54,896 bases of DNA from Bacteroidales bacterium (GTDB taxonomy: Bacteria; Bacteroidota; Bacteroidia; Bacteroidales; F082). Every line of letters begins with the position of its first letter. Position 1 is the first letter of the stretch. The notes below the pieces were generated by a model. That model made no database searches. It saw only the letters and a list, made by a program, of their open reading frames with translations, and had not been told where the DNA came from. Of this stretch, positions 32,390 to 41,579 are shown in pieces. The stretch is from NCBI GenBank assembly GCA_017616735.1, contig JAFZXP010000019.1:1-54896 (forward strand), given 5' to 3'. A program made the position numbers and the translations under genes.

Positions 32390-34849
32390 TTATTTAAATA
32401 TCAATTTATGTTCGTCTGTATCAAATTCAAAATTGCCGAATTTCTTCAGGTCTTTCTGACCGATCATCCAGTCTTGTTTCTGGCTGTTGACCACTGTCAC
32501 TTCTATTTCTTCGACTGTGCGGTCGGCAATGTGCATCTCATGGATGATAAAGGTGGCGCGGTTTTTAACAGCACCCGCTGTGATAATCTGGTCGATGTTG
32601 TCGCCTACAAAATCGTTCTTGGTGATTATACCATTGTTGAGCAGATCCATCACCTTGGCTTGCGATACGCTGAAATCGGAGTCGCGGTCGTAGGTGAGGG
32701 TTTCGGTGTAGGCGTTGATATACGACTTAAACGAGAAATAGCCAAGTTTGTCTTGTGTGATGGCAACCTTGTTGTCTTCAGGATTGAGCTTGATTTTAGC
32801 CATCTGGTTGTCGTCGATATTTTCTCTTGGCTTGAAGTCTTTGCTCAACACCTTGAATTCTGTTCTACGGTTAAGCTGGTTGGCGTATTCTTTCAATTCT
32901 TCGCTTGGCAGCTCGCTGATGTATTTCTCGGTCAGCTTGGTGCCGGCTTTGAATGTGTATCCTTTATAAACGAAATCTTTTTTCAGTGTTCTAGGCACGC
33001 GTTCGCCGTAGCCCTTTGCTGTCAGACGCATAGGATCTATACCTCTGATAACCAGATAGTCGCAAACCGATTGGGCACGTTTTTGCGAGAGGATGTCGTT
33101 GCGGGCGTCGCTGTCGCGGAAGTCGGTGTGAGAGCCAAGCTCGACTGTGATGGTCGGGTTGACCTGCAGAATCTCGACAAGGCCTTGCAGCGAATCCTCA
33201 AACTGTGGCAGCAGATCCCATTTGCCCAGTTCATACTGAATCTCAGGCAGCACTATCGATCCGCTAGGAATCATCTCAATCTCGTAGCTCGGTGTAAAGT
33301 CGCGGCTGAACTCCAATCCCACTGTGCTGATGGTGTCGGTTACTGTGAAGTAGTTGCCTTTGTCAATGGTGATGACATAAATGTTGTTCAAACTCAACAA
33401 TCCTTCGTTGAACTGGAACACACCCTTGTCGCTCGACAATGTGGTGGCTTTGGTGCCGTCGGTACCAGCTATGCTGACATTGGCTCCGCCAACAAACTGC
33501 AAACTGTTGCGGTCTTTGATTGTGCCGTTGACAGTGAATAGGATAGGAGGCTCCATGAAATAATAGATGTCGTCGTCCAATCCGTTGCGGCTGCCTCTGT
33601 TTGACGCGAAAAATCCACGTTCTTCGGTAGGATGGAATATTATGCTGAAGTCGTTGCCTGTCGAGTTGATAGGCGACTTCAGGTTGACTGGCTCCGACCA
33701 GTTGCCGGCTGTGTCGATGGTGGTCATGAAGATGTCAAGACCGCCCATGCCGCCGTGTCCGTCAGATGAGAAATACAGAGTGGAATCGTTGCGCAGGAAA
33801 GGAAACATCTCGTCACCTGGAGTGTTGACAACCTCTCCCAAATTGAACGGACGGCCGAATTTGCCGTCTTCACCCTTGATTGTAACCCAAATATCTTTGC
33901 CTCCGCAGCCTCCGCGGCGTGACGAAGCGAAGTACATGACGCTTTCGTCGGAATTCAAAGTGGGATGTCCAACTATGTCGATTGAGTCGACGCCGGCTAT
34001 CTCAACCAAAACCGGCTCGGCAAACGAAGTGCCTGAACGTCTCGACTTCATGATTTGGCAGCCCGACTGACGGCGTTTCTCGTTGGGGCAGCGTGTGATG
34101 TAAACGTCTGAGAACGAAGCGTTGAAGAAAGGCGAGCCCTCGCTGCCATTGCTGTTCAAGCCACCTTCCCCGTCGACCAGCTCAGGCTTGTCCCACACGC
34201 CTTTTTTATCCTGACGAGTGTAGTAGAAATCGGCGAAATGCTGTCCTGTGATGCCGTCTTTCTCTTTGGCCACACCGCCCTCACGTGTGGACGTGAATAT
34301 GATGTCGTTGAAGCTGTTTGAAATCCATGCCACGCCGTAGTCTGACGATTTGGAGTTGAGCTCCTTCATACGTTTCACCTCATATTTTGAAGGATATTCA
34401 AGCCACTGCTTGATATGAGCTATGTCGTCGGCGGCACGCTGTCCGCGCGGATCGTCGGGCACCAGTTCCATATAGGTGTTGTAGCACTGCAGAGCCTCAT
34501 CATATTTCTCGTTGCGTTTCAAGACGTCGCCATAATGCAGATAGAAAATGGGATTGTTCTTCGGGAACTCGGTTTTGCCCACGCGCTTGTACTGCACTGC
34601 AGCCTGCTTGGTGTTCTCCGTCAGACGGTAACATTCGCCCAGCTGATAGGTGATACGAGTGCGTTCTTCCTCGTGTTTCTTCTTCTTGGTCTTCTTGATG
34701 GCCTTTTTGTAACGCTCTATGGCAAGAGTGTACTGGCCTCTCTCGAATGCGATGTCGGCGTTCTTGGCTGGGTTACGGCGTTGAGCTTCAAGTGGTTGCG
34801 CTAACCCTATCATAAGAATAGCCAATATGAAAAGCAGTTTCTTCAACAT
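32390..34849 (-). CDS. OmpA-family envelope protein with TPR, propeller and degenerate retropepsin-like tail (PorE-like)
   Basis: 819 residues. Signal peptide MLKKLLFILAILMIGLAQPLEAQ. Residues ~25-150 are TPR-like helices. Residues ~160-420 are PD40/WD40-like propeller strands (IIFTSTREGG, YFSSDGHGGMGGLDIFM). Residues ~430-520 form a carboxypeptidase-regulatory-like beta domain. Residues ~535-675 are an OmpA C-terminal peptidoglycan-binding domain (LGSHTDFRDSDARNDILSQK, ending NRRTEF). The TPR-propeller-CRD-OmpA order is that of PorE, a T9SS component that ties the machine to peptidoglycan. Residues ~700-819 add an extra domain that reads like a retropepsin fold (DWMIGQKDLKKFGNFEFD) without the catalytic D-T/S-G. 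The T9SS link is inferred from architecture. Confidence 0.8.
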   Translation of the reverse strand: MLKKLLFILAILMIGLAQPLEAQRRNPAKNADIAFERGQYTLAIERYKKAIKKTKKKKHEEERTRITYQLGECYRLTENTKQAAVQYKRVGKTEFPKNNPIFYLHYGDVLKRNEKYDEALQCYNTYMELVPDDPRGQRAADDIAHIKQWLEYPSKYEVKRMKELNSKSSDYGVAWISNSFNDIIFTSTREGGVAKEKDGITGQHFADFYYTRQDKKGVWDKPELVDGEGGLNSNGSEGSPFFNASFSDVYITRCPNEKRRQSGCQIMKSRRSGTSFAEPVLVEIAGVDSIDIVGHPTLNSDESVMYFASSRRGGCGGKDIWVTIKGEDGKFGRPFNLGEVVNTPGDEMFPFLRNDSTLYFSSDGHGGMGGLDIFMTTIDTAGNWSEPVNLKSPINSTGNDFSIIFHPTEERGFFASNRGSRNGLDDDIYYFMEPPILFTVNGTIKDRNSLQFVGGANVSIAGTDGTKATTLSSDKGVFQFNEGLLSLNNIYVITIDKGNYFTVTDTISTVGLEFSRDFTPSYEIEMIPSGSIVLPEIQYELGKWDLLPQFEDSLQGLVEILQVNPTITVELGSHTDFRDSDARNDILSQKRAQSVCDYLVIRGIDPMRLTAKGYGERVPRTLKKDFVYKGYTFKAGTKLTEKYISELPSEELKEYANQLNRRTEFKVLSKDFKPRENIDDNQMAKIKLNPEDNKVAITQDKLGYFSFKSYINAYTETLTYDRDSDFSVSQAKVMDLLNNGIITKNDFVGDNIDQIITAGAVKNRATFIIHEMHIADRTVEEIEVTVVNSQKQDWMIGQKDLKKFGNFEFDTDEHKLIFK

Positions 34850-34875
34850 ATAAAATTCATTTGTATTATAACCAA

Positions 34876-34883
34876 CAAAGATA
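34876..34883 (-). promoter_or_regulatory. -7 element of the OmpA-purM-prfA unit
   Basis: On the minus strand TATCTTTG, 26 bp before the ATG. The -33 position is unclear. Confidence 0.5.
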
Positions 34884-34915
34884 CAAAATCATTGTGTATT
34901 AAGGGCGAATTTTTA

Positions 34916-34954
34916 CAAAAAAATGTAGAGACGCGCCCAGGCGCGTCTCTACAT
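34916..34954 (-). terminator. Palindrome and T-run after secDF (GTAGAGACG repeat family)
   Basis: ATGTAGAGACGCGCC (34923-34937) pairs perfectly with GGCGCGTCTCTACAT (34940-34954) over a 2-nt centre. On the minus strand it is followed by seven T residues, so it works as an intrinsic terminator for secDF. The outer sequence (GTAGAGACG/CGTCTCTAC) is a dispersed repeat signature shared in part with 29921-29944. Confidence 0.75.
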
Positions 34955-34971
34955 CAAATATGTGTTAAACA

Positions 34972-37900
34972 CTATTTTCTTTTCTTGTCCTCTGATTCGA
35001 GCAGATTTGCATCTTCCTTCTTACCTCTGAACAGGATGTAAGCCATCGGGGAGGCAACGAAGAGTGATGAGAATGTACCTGCGAAGATACCGACCAGCAA
35101 TGCGAACACGAAGCCGCGGATGGTCTCGCCGCCGAAGATGAAGATAGCCAGCAACACCACCAAGGTTGAACCTGAAGTGTTGATTGAACGGAGCAATGTG
35201 CTGTTGACACCGTCGTTCATTCTTTCGTACCAGCTTCTCTTAGGATAGAGAGTGACGTTCTCACGGATACGGTCAAAGATAACCACTGTGTTGTTGATTG
35301 AGTAACCGATGATGGTCAGAACAGCGGCGATGAATGACTGGTCAACCTCCATTGAGAATGGTAACAGTTTGTAGAACAACGAGTACATGCCGATCACGAT
35401 GATGGTGTCGTGTGCCAATGCGATGATTGAAGACACACCGTACTGCCATCTCTTGAAACGGATAGCGATGTAGATGAAGATCACTGCCAATGAGATGACG
35501 ATGGCCAGGATAGCCTTACGTGTTACGTCGTTGGCGATGGCCGGACCCACTTTCTGTGATGAGAGGATACCGTACATCATATCGCTCTTCTCGCTGTCTG
35601 ATGTGAACTGTTCGTAAGAAATCTCTCTGTTGTAGAGGCTCTTCAAACCGTCGAAGAGTAATGTCTGGATTTCGGCGTCGACGTTCGGGTCTTCGCTGTC
35701 AATCTTATATTTAGTAGTGATCTTGAACTGACGGCTCTGGCCGTAAGTCTTCACGATAACTTCGTCTTTGAACTCAGGAACCTTGTCGAGAGCAGCTTTC
35801 ACGTCAACGTCTTTCAGACGGCTGTCGTCGAAACGGATCACATAGTTACGGCCACCAGTGAAATCGATACCGCGGTTAAGTCCGAGTGTGCCGAGTGACA
35901 CAGCGCTGACCACGATCATGATACCGCCGATGATGAATGCAGTCTTACCGAATTTGATGAAGTCGAACTTGGTGTGCTTCAGGAAATCGCGAGTGAAGTT
36001 GGTCGAGAACTTGATGTCCTTGCCTTTGTCAAGCCAACCTTCGAGGATCAGACGTGTGATGAAGATTGAAGTGAACAATGATGTGCAGATACCGATCATC
36101 AATGTTGTCGCGAAGCCCTGGACAGGACCTGTACCGAACTCGAACAGGATGAAACCTGTCAGGAAGGTTGTGATCTGACCGTCGAGGATAGCTGAGTAAG
36201 CGGCTTTGAAACCGTCGGTGACAGCCAAGCGGATGCCTTTACCTGCGGCAATCTCTTCCTTGATACGCTCGAAGATAATAACGTTGGAGTCAACAGCCAT
36301 ACCCAAAGTCAACACAATACCTGCGATACCAGGCAGAGTCAACACTGAGCCGAATGAGGCGATGACACCAAAGAAGAACACTATATTCACCAGCAATGCG
36401 ACGTCGGCTGCGATACCGGCTTTGCTGTAGAAGAATATCATGTAAATGAGCACCAGGCAGAAAGCGATGATGAATGACCAGAAACCTGATGTGATAGCTT
36501 CCTGACCGAGTGATGGACCGACCACGTTCTCTTCGATGATTCTGACAGGAGCCGGCAGCTGACCAACCTTAAGGATGTTGGCCAAGTCCTGAGCTTCTTC
36601 AACTGTCATGTCACCGCCTGAAATCTGTGAGCGACCGCCTGCGATCTCGTCGTTGACGACAGGGTATGAGTAAACGTAGTTATCAAGAACGATAGCCACC
36701 TGGCGGCCGATATTGCTGCCTGTGAGGTGTCTCCACTTTGTGGCACCGTCTCTGTTCATCTGGATGCTGACTTCCACGCGGCCGTTCTGATCGTAGTCCT
36801 GACGGGCGTCGGTGATGCAGTCGCCGATGAGAGCGCACTTGTTGTCTTTGCTGTCGCCCTTCAAAGCCACGAGGTCGATGAATTCGACATTGCCTGTGGT
36901 GCTCTTGTTAGGCTTCACGCTCCAAGCGAGCTTCAGATTGCGTGGGAAGATGTTTGCAACCTGCTTCAACATTCTGTTGACGTTGGCTGTATCTTTCACC
37001 ATTGCCATACCTACACGTGCTGTTTCGCCAGGAACAACCTGACCGGCTGCGTTCATGTAGACAGATGGCTGGAGAATCATAAACAGAGGATTGTTTTCCT
37101 CGTAAGCTTCACGTGCTTTCTTGATTGAGTCTTCGGCTGTCATCTGGTTGAGAAGAGCCACATCTTCGCCTTCTTTTGCTGCTTCCTCGGCTTTGGCTGG
37201 CTTCAGAGCTTTCTCGATTTCAGCCAGGCGCTGGTTGGCGAGGTCGAAGTACTGATAAATTTCGCTGAAGTTGTAAGTCTCCCAGAATTCGAGCTGAGCT
37301 GTGCCCTGCAACAGTTTGCGAACACGCTTCGGATCTTTGATACCCGGAAGCTCGATGAGGATACGGCCTGAGCTTTCCAGCTTCTGGATGTTAGGCTGGG
37401 CAACACCGAAGCGATCGATACGTGTTCTCAAAATCTGATAAGAACGGTCGATGGCGTCGTCGGCTTCCTTCTGGATAGCTGAGAGGTATTCCTCGTTGGT
37501 TGAGTTGATGGTGAGGTCGTGACGGCTGTCTTTCTTGTCTTTCATCTTGTAGTAGAAGATAGAAGCAAGACGGGCGTTAGGATCGAGCTTTTGGTAAGCT
37601 TCACCGAACAGCTGGACGAAGTCCTTCTGGCTGCTGAGATGCTGAGTCTTTGCGATCTTCATGGCCTCGTTGAAGGTTGGGTCGGTGCTGTTGCCTGACA
37701 AAGCGTAAACGATATCCGGCACCGAAACCTCCATTATGATGTTCATACCACCCTTAAGGTCAAGGCCGAGGTTCAACTCCTGCTCCTTGCACTCGCGGTA
37801 GGTCTGCCACATGTAGAATGAAATGTTTCCGATTGAGTCGAGATAGTAAGTCTCTCTGGCCGCTCTGATAGAATCCTGGAAATAAACAGCGGCATCGTTG

Positions 37901-38070
37901 TCGCCCTTAGCCATCTCTGTGGCTAACGACTTTCTGCTCTCAGCATAGTTGGCGGCGTAATCTTTTGCTCTTCTTTCTGCCACTTTTGTCGCAACAGTGA
38001 ACGACAACTGGTAAATGGTGAACAGAGCCAACATTAACGCTAAAAGCTTGATAACTCCTTTGTTTTGCAT
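34972..38070 (-). CDS. secDF: Protein translocase SecDF fusion
   Basis: 1032 residues: SecD and SecF in one chain, as in many Bacteroidetes. It uses the proton gradient to help protein export through SecYEG. The SecD half has an N-terminal membrane helix, LDLKGGMNIIMEVS at ~106, a large periplasmic P1 domain with PNIQKLESSGRILIELPGI, and the helix bundle from ~520 (SGFWSFIIAFCLVLIYMIFFY, GMAVDSNVIIFERIKEEIAAG). The SecF half starts ~700, with RGIDFTGGRNYVIRFDDS and SINNTVVIFDRIREN. It has its own well-formed promoter (38133-38164) and a terminator. Confidence 0.97.
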   Translation of the reverse strand: MQNKGVIKLLALMLALFTIYQLSFTVATKVAERRAKDYAANYAESRKSLATEMAKGDNDAAVYFQDSIRAARETYYLDSIGNISFYMWQTYRECKEQELNLGLDLKGGMNIIMEVSVPDIVYALSGNSTDPTFNEAMKIAKTQHLSSQKDFVQLFGEAYQKLDPNARLASIFYYKMKDKKDSRHDLTINSTNEEYLSAIQKEADDAIDRSYQILRTRIDRFGVAQPNIQKLESSGRILIELPGIKDPKRVRKLLQGTAQLEFWETYNFSEIYQYFDLANQRLAEIEKALKPAKAEEAAKEGEDVALLNQMTAEDSIKKAREAYEENNPLFMILQPSVYMNAAGQVVPGETARVGMAMVKDTANVNRMLKQVANIFPRNLKLAWSVKPNKSTTGNVEFIDLVALKGDSKDNKCALIGDCITDARQDYDQNGRVEVSIQMNRDGATKWRHLTGSNIGRQVAIVLDNYVYSYPVVNDEIAGGRSQISGGDMTVEEAQDLANILKVGQLPAPVRIIEENVVGPSLGQEAITSGFWSFIIAFCLVLIYMIFFYSKAGIAADVALLVNIVFFFGVIASFGSVLTLPGIAGIVLTLGMAVDSNVIIFERIKEEIAAGKGIRLAVTDGFKAAYSAILDGQITTFLTGFILFEFGTGPVQGFATTLMIGICTSLFTSIFITRLILEGWLDKGKDIKFSTNFTRDFLKHTKFDFIKFGKTAFIIGGIMIVVSAVSLGTLGLNRGIDFTGGRNYVIRFDDSRLKDVDVKAALDKVPEFKDEVIVKTYGQSRQFKITTKYKIDSEDPNVDAEIQTLLFDGLKSLYNREISYEQFTSDSEKSDMMYGILSSQKVGPAIANDVTRKAILAIVISLAVIFIYIAIRFKRWQYGVSSIIALAHDTIIVIGMYSLFYKLLPFSMEVDQSFIAAVLTIIGYSINNTVVIFDRIRENVTLYPKRSWYERMNDGVNSTLLRSINTSGSTLVVLLAIFIFGGETIRGFVFALLVGIFAGTFSSLFVASPMAYILFRGKKEDANLLESEDKKRK

Positions 38071-38132
38071 TGTAAATCGAATTTTTTATTAATTAAACTT
38101 TTCTATAAATTCTTGCCAAAATTTTAAGCGTG

Positions 38133-38164
38133 CAAAAATACGATATTTTTCAATGCGAACCAAA
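38133..38164 (-). promoter_or_regulatory. Bacteroidetes promoter of secDF
   Basis: On the minus strand, -33 TTTG (38161-38164) and -7 TATTTTTG (38133-38140) are spaced by 20 bp, the consensus arrangement. It lies about 62 bp before the secDF ATG. Confidence 0.7.
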
Positions 38165-38174
38165 TATTTTTTTA

Positions 38175-39482
38175 TTAATATTTAATCCACTTGAAAATTT
38201 CTTTCCAAGACACTTTTTTGCCGTACATCAATATGCCCGTGCGGTAGACTTTGCTGGCCAGCCAAGTGAAAATGATGAAAGTGACGTATAAAGCTGACAG
38301 CGAAACCACAACCTGCCAAATTGGCACACCGAAAGGTATTCTCAAAATCATGCCCAAAGGCGAGGTGAATGGTATGATTGACAGCCAGATAGCCAATGGA
38401 CTGTCGGGCGCGCTGGCTATCAGCCCCGAGCACACCATCGGTATGATAAGCAGCAGCGAGATAGGCGTTACAAATTGCTGAGTGTCGGTCTCGTTGTCGA
38501 CTGCGGCGCCTATTGCGGCGAATATGGCTGAATACAGGAAATAACCTCCGATGAAGTAGAGTAGGAAACACCACAAAATAGCTTTGAAATTAATGGAGTT
38601 GACTATGTCGAACACCATTTGCAGAGTGGCCTGGCTGTCGGTGACTTCAGACATTTCCTCAATCTGTTCAGCCATCACTGTGCCTGTCGAGAACACATCT
38701 TGTGCCGGCAGGAACGTGGATGCCACGCCCGAGATGGCCAGAGTGAGCACTGCCCAAAGCAGGAATTGAGTCAGCCCAACCAGAGCTATGCCTATGATTT
38801 TTCCCATCATCAGCTCGAAAGGCTTGACCGAGCTCACGATCACTTCGATGATACGGTTGGTCTTTTCCTCGATGACGCCTCGCATCACCTGTTGCGAGAA
38901 CAGGAATATCACGAAATAGATGATCATGCACAGGAAAATGCCTAGCATTAGCTCAAACTCGTCGAAGGTTTCCTTTTCCTCGTCGTCGCTCATGCGGATA
39001 GACTGCACGTTTATAGCCGTCGTGGCCGCCTTGACTATGTCGGGGTCGATGCCCGAAGCCATTAGTTTCTCGTGCTCCACCGTGGTTTTCATGGTCGAGC
39101 GTATGTACGACACCAGTGTCATCGGAATCTGCTTCACGCTGTAAATCTCAGCGTTGACGGGTATGTTGAGCGAAGTGCCCGGGATGTAGACCACTCCGTC
39201 ATACTCGCCGTCCTTCACCCTGAGTTTAAGGTCGGTTATGTCGTCATCAATATAAATAAAGGTGTTGAAGTCGGTGCTTTCAAACTTTCCGACAAACATC
39301 TTCGACTCGTCGCAAACGGCTATGGTCTTTTTCTCGTCGAATTTCTCCGAGTTGAGCGTCAGCAGAGCCGGCAGAAACATCAATGCCGCGAAAAACAGAG
39401 GTGCCAGGAAGGTGATGATTAGAAAAGAACGTTTCTTGACACGTGTCAGATATTCTCTTTTTATGATTATGCCTATTTTCAT
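38175..39482 (-). CDS. ABC-2 type transporter permease (NatB-like)
   Basis: 435 residues. The layout is that of NatB/ABC-2 permeases: one N-terminal membrane helix (SFLIITFLAPLFFAALMFLPALL), a ~150-residue extracytoplasmic region, then five or more helices (LMLGIFLCMIIYFVIFLFSQQVM, IIGIALVGLTQFLLWAVLTLA, AILWCFLLYFIGGYFLYSAIFAA, LLLIIPMVCSGLIA, VVSLSALYVTFIIFTWLA). EEKTNRIIEVIVSSVKPFELMMGKI is a family hallmark. It is 10 bp downstream of its ATPase. The substrate is unknown; sodium export is the named precedent. Confidence 0.87.
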   Translation of the reverse strand: MKIGIIIKREYLTRVKKRSFLIITFLAPLFFAALMFLPALLTLNSEKFDEKKTIAVCDESKMFVGKFESTDFNTFIYIDDDITDLKLRVKDGEYDGVVYIPGTSLNIPVNAEIYSVKQIPMTLVSYIRSTMKTTVEHEKLMASGIDPDIVKAATTAINVQSIRMSDDEEKETFDEFELMLGIFLCMIIYFVIFLFSQQVMRGVIEEKTNRIIEVIVSSVKPFELMMGKIIGIALVGLTQFLLWAVLTLAISGVASTFLPAQDVFSTGTVMAEQIEEMSEVTDSQATLQMVFDIVNSINFKAILWCFLLYFIGGYFLYSAIFAAIGAAVDNETDTQQFVTPISLLLIIPMVCSGLIASAPDSPLAIWLSIIPFTSPLGMILRIPFGVPIWQVVVSLSALYVTFIIFTWLASKVYRTGILMYGKKVSWKEIFKWIKY

Positions 39483-39492
39483 AATATTCTGA

Positions 39493-40404
39493 TTATCTTT
39501 GGTTTGAAGATGAAATAAGGTTGATGAAAATGTCGTTCATCGAAGGCAGAACCTCTTTGAATGAGACGATTTCGCCCATTTTGATGATGTCGCTTATCAA
39601 CTCGTTGGCATGCATCGACTCAACGGTGATGTGCATCTCGCCGTTGGCGTCTTTTTCGGTTGCCAGAATGGTGAGGCCTTGGGGTATTTCCAGTTCGCTC
39701 TGGCTGGGGCGGATGACGACTTCGTATTTGTGGCTGCGATATTGCTGCTTGATGTCGTAGACGCCGCCTTCCAGAATCTTCTGTCCGTGGTTGATGAGCA
39801 TGATGTTGTCGCAAAGCTCCTCAACCGACGACATGTTGTGAGTGGAAAAGAGAATGGTGGCGCCTTTGTCGCGCAGTTCAAGAATCTCGTTCTTGAGCAG
39901 ATTGACGTTGATAGGGTCGAAGCCAGAGAACGGCTCGTCGAAAATCAACAGCTTGGGCTCGTGAATGACAGTTACAATGAACTGCACCTTCTGCTGCATG
40001 CCTTTGCTGAGCTCTTCAACTTTTTTGTCCCACCAGTTCTGTATCTCGAATTTGATAAACCAATGACGCAGCCTGCGTTCAGCCTCGCGCGCGTCGAGGC
40101 CTTTTAGCTGGGCCAGGTAGATAGCCTGTTCGCCCACCTTCATCTTTTTGTACAGGCCGCGTTCCTCGGGCAGATATCCGATGTTGGCTATATCATTGGG
40201 GCTCAATGGTTTGCCATCAAGGAATATCTGTCCTGAGTCGGGCATTGTAATCTGATTGAGTATTCTGATCAGTGTGGTCTTGCCGGCTCCGTTGGGGCCA
40301 AGCAAGCCGTAGATGCTTTGGCGTGGCACATCGATTGAGATGTCGTTAAGCACCTGCTTGTCTCCGTACGTCTTGTTGACGTTTCTTATTTCCAGGTAAT
40401 TCAT
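39493..40404 (-). CDS. ABC transporter ATPase (NatA-like)
   Basis: 303 residues. Walker A GPNGAGKTT (36-44), signature LSKGMQQK, Walker B LLIFDEPFSGFDP and H-loop STHNMSSVEELC. A C-terminal ~80-residue extension (EVVIRPSQSELEIPQGL...) matches drug/sodium export ATPases that pair with ABC-2 permeases. It lies 3 bp after dnaJ and 10 bp before the permease, so it appears to belong to the grpE-dnaJ operon. Confidence 0.9.
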   Translation of the reverse strand: MNYLEIRNVNKTYGDKQVLNDISIDVPRQSIYGLLGPNGAGKTTLIRILNQITMPDSGQIFLDGKPLSPNDIANIGYLPEERGLYKKMKVGEQAIYLAQLKGLDAREAERRLRHWFIKFEIQNWWDKKVEELSKGMQQKVQFIVTVIHEPKLLIFDEPFSGFDPINVNLLKNEILELRDKGATILFSTHNMSSVEELCDNIMLINHGQKILEGGVYDIKQQYRSHKYEVVIRPSQSELEIPQGLTILATEKDANGEMHITVESMHANELISDIIKMGEIVSFKEVLPSMNDIFINLISSSNQR

Positions 40405-40407
40405 GTT

Positions 40408-41568
40408 TTATCTGAAGAAATCTCTGATTTTGTCGAATGCACTCTTGTCGTTGGCGCCTGGTTTCGGCTTGAAATTCTCGCTTTCAAGCAGGTCTTTCAT
40501 CAATTTTTCTTCGTCTTTCGACAACTTCTTAGGTGTCCAGACGTTGACGTTGATGATAAGGTCGCCGCGGCCGTAGCCGTTCAGCACCGGCAGCCCTTTG
40601 CCGCGCACGCGCATGATGTCGCCGCTCTGTGTGCCGGCCGGTATCTTGATGCTGACCTTGCCGCCTATGCACGGCACTTCGACGTTGCATCCAAGCGCTG
40701 CCTGAGGCATGCTGATGAACAGGTTGTGTATGAGGTTGGCCTCGTCGCGTTCGAACAGAGGATTCTTTTCTTCCTCGATGATGATGAGCAGGTCGCCAGG
40801 CACTCCGTTGCGGGCTCCGGCGTTGCCTTTGCCGCGCACCGACAGCTGCATGCCCTCCATCACGCCGGCCGGGATGTCGAGTTCGATAACCTCTTCGCCC
40901 TTGACGATGCCGTCGCCGTTACATGCCGGGCATTTCTTCTTGATGACACGTCCTTCGCCGCCGCAGGTAGGGCAGGTGCTCACCTGGGTGAAGAAGCCCT
41001 GACGCATCATGCGCTGACCGCGACCGCCGCAGGTTTTGCAGGTTTCGGTTTGTCCGTCTTCCGATCCGCTGCCTTTACACTTTTGGCACGTCACGTATTT
41101 GTTGACTTTAACCTTTTTCTTGACGCCGCTGTTGATTTCCTCAAGCGTGAGCTTGACGCGCAGACGCAAGTTGGAGCCTCTGTACACAGGTTTCTGCGAG
41201 CCGCCGCCGAAACCGCTTCCGCCGAAACCGTTGCCGAAATTAAAGCTGAAGCCTCCGCCGCCACCGCCAAACAGGTCGCTGAAGATGTCGCCGAACTGGC
41301 TGAAGATGTCGTTCATCGACGCTCCGCTGAAGTCTTGTCCGTTGACGCCGGCATGGCCGTACTTGTCGTAACGGGCTCGTTTCTGCTCGTCGCTCAACAC
41401 ACCGTAAGCCTCGGCAGCCTCCTTGAACTTTTCTTCGGCTTCCTTGTCGCCTGGGTTACGGTCGGGGTGGTACTGCAGGGCTTTCTTGCGGTAAGCCTTT
41501 TTTATCTCGTCTGCTGTAGCGTTTTTAGGCACTTCCAGCACTTCATAGTAATCTCTTTTCTCTGCCAT
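40408..41568 (-). CDS. dnaJ: Chaperone protein DnaJ
   Basis: 386 residues, full-length type I Hsp40. The J domain (5-70) has HPD at 34-36. A Gly/Phe-rich region (~75-130, [16 protein letters not shown]) follows, then four zinc-binding CxxCxGxG repeats: [32 protein letters not shown]. The C-terminal substrate-binding domains hold [19 protein letters not shown] and [17 protein letters not shown]. It stimulates DnaK ATP hydrolysis and delivers clients. It lies 11 bp after grpE. Confidence 0.98.
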   Translation of the reverse strand: MAEKRDYYEVLEVPKNATADEIKKAYRKKALQYHPDRNPGDKEAEEKFKEAAEAYGVLSDEQKRARYDKYGHAGVNGQDFSGASMNDIFSQFGDIFSDLFGGGGGGFSFNFGNGFGGSGFGGGSQKPVYRGSNLRLRVKLTLEEINSGVKKKVKVNKYVTCQKCKGSGSEDGQTETCKTCGGRGQRMMRQGFFTQVSTCPTCGGEGRVIKKKCPACNGDGIVKGEEVIELDIPAGVMEGMQLSVRGKGNAGARNGVPGDLLIIIEEEKNPLFERDEANLIHNLFISMPQAALGCNVEVPCIGGKVSIKIPAGTQSGDIMRVRGKGLPVLNGYGRGDLIINVNVWTPKKLSKDEEKLMKDLLESENFKPKPGANDKSAFDKIRDFFR

Positions 41569-41579
41569 TTCTCAAAAAT

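Noticed and set aside
32408-33541. A 377-codon open frame on the + strand opposite the OmpA-family gene
   Set aside because: The minus-strand protein has clear signal peptide, TPR, propeller and OmpA motifs; the + frame gives no recognisable domain and is a shadow.
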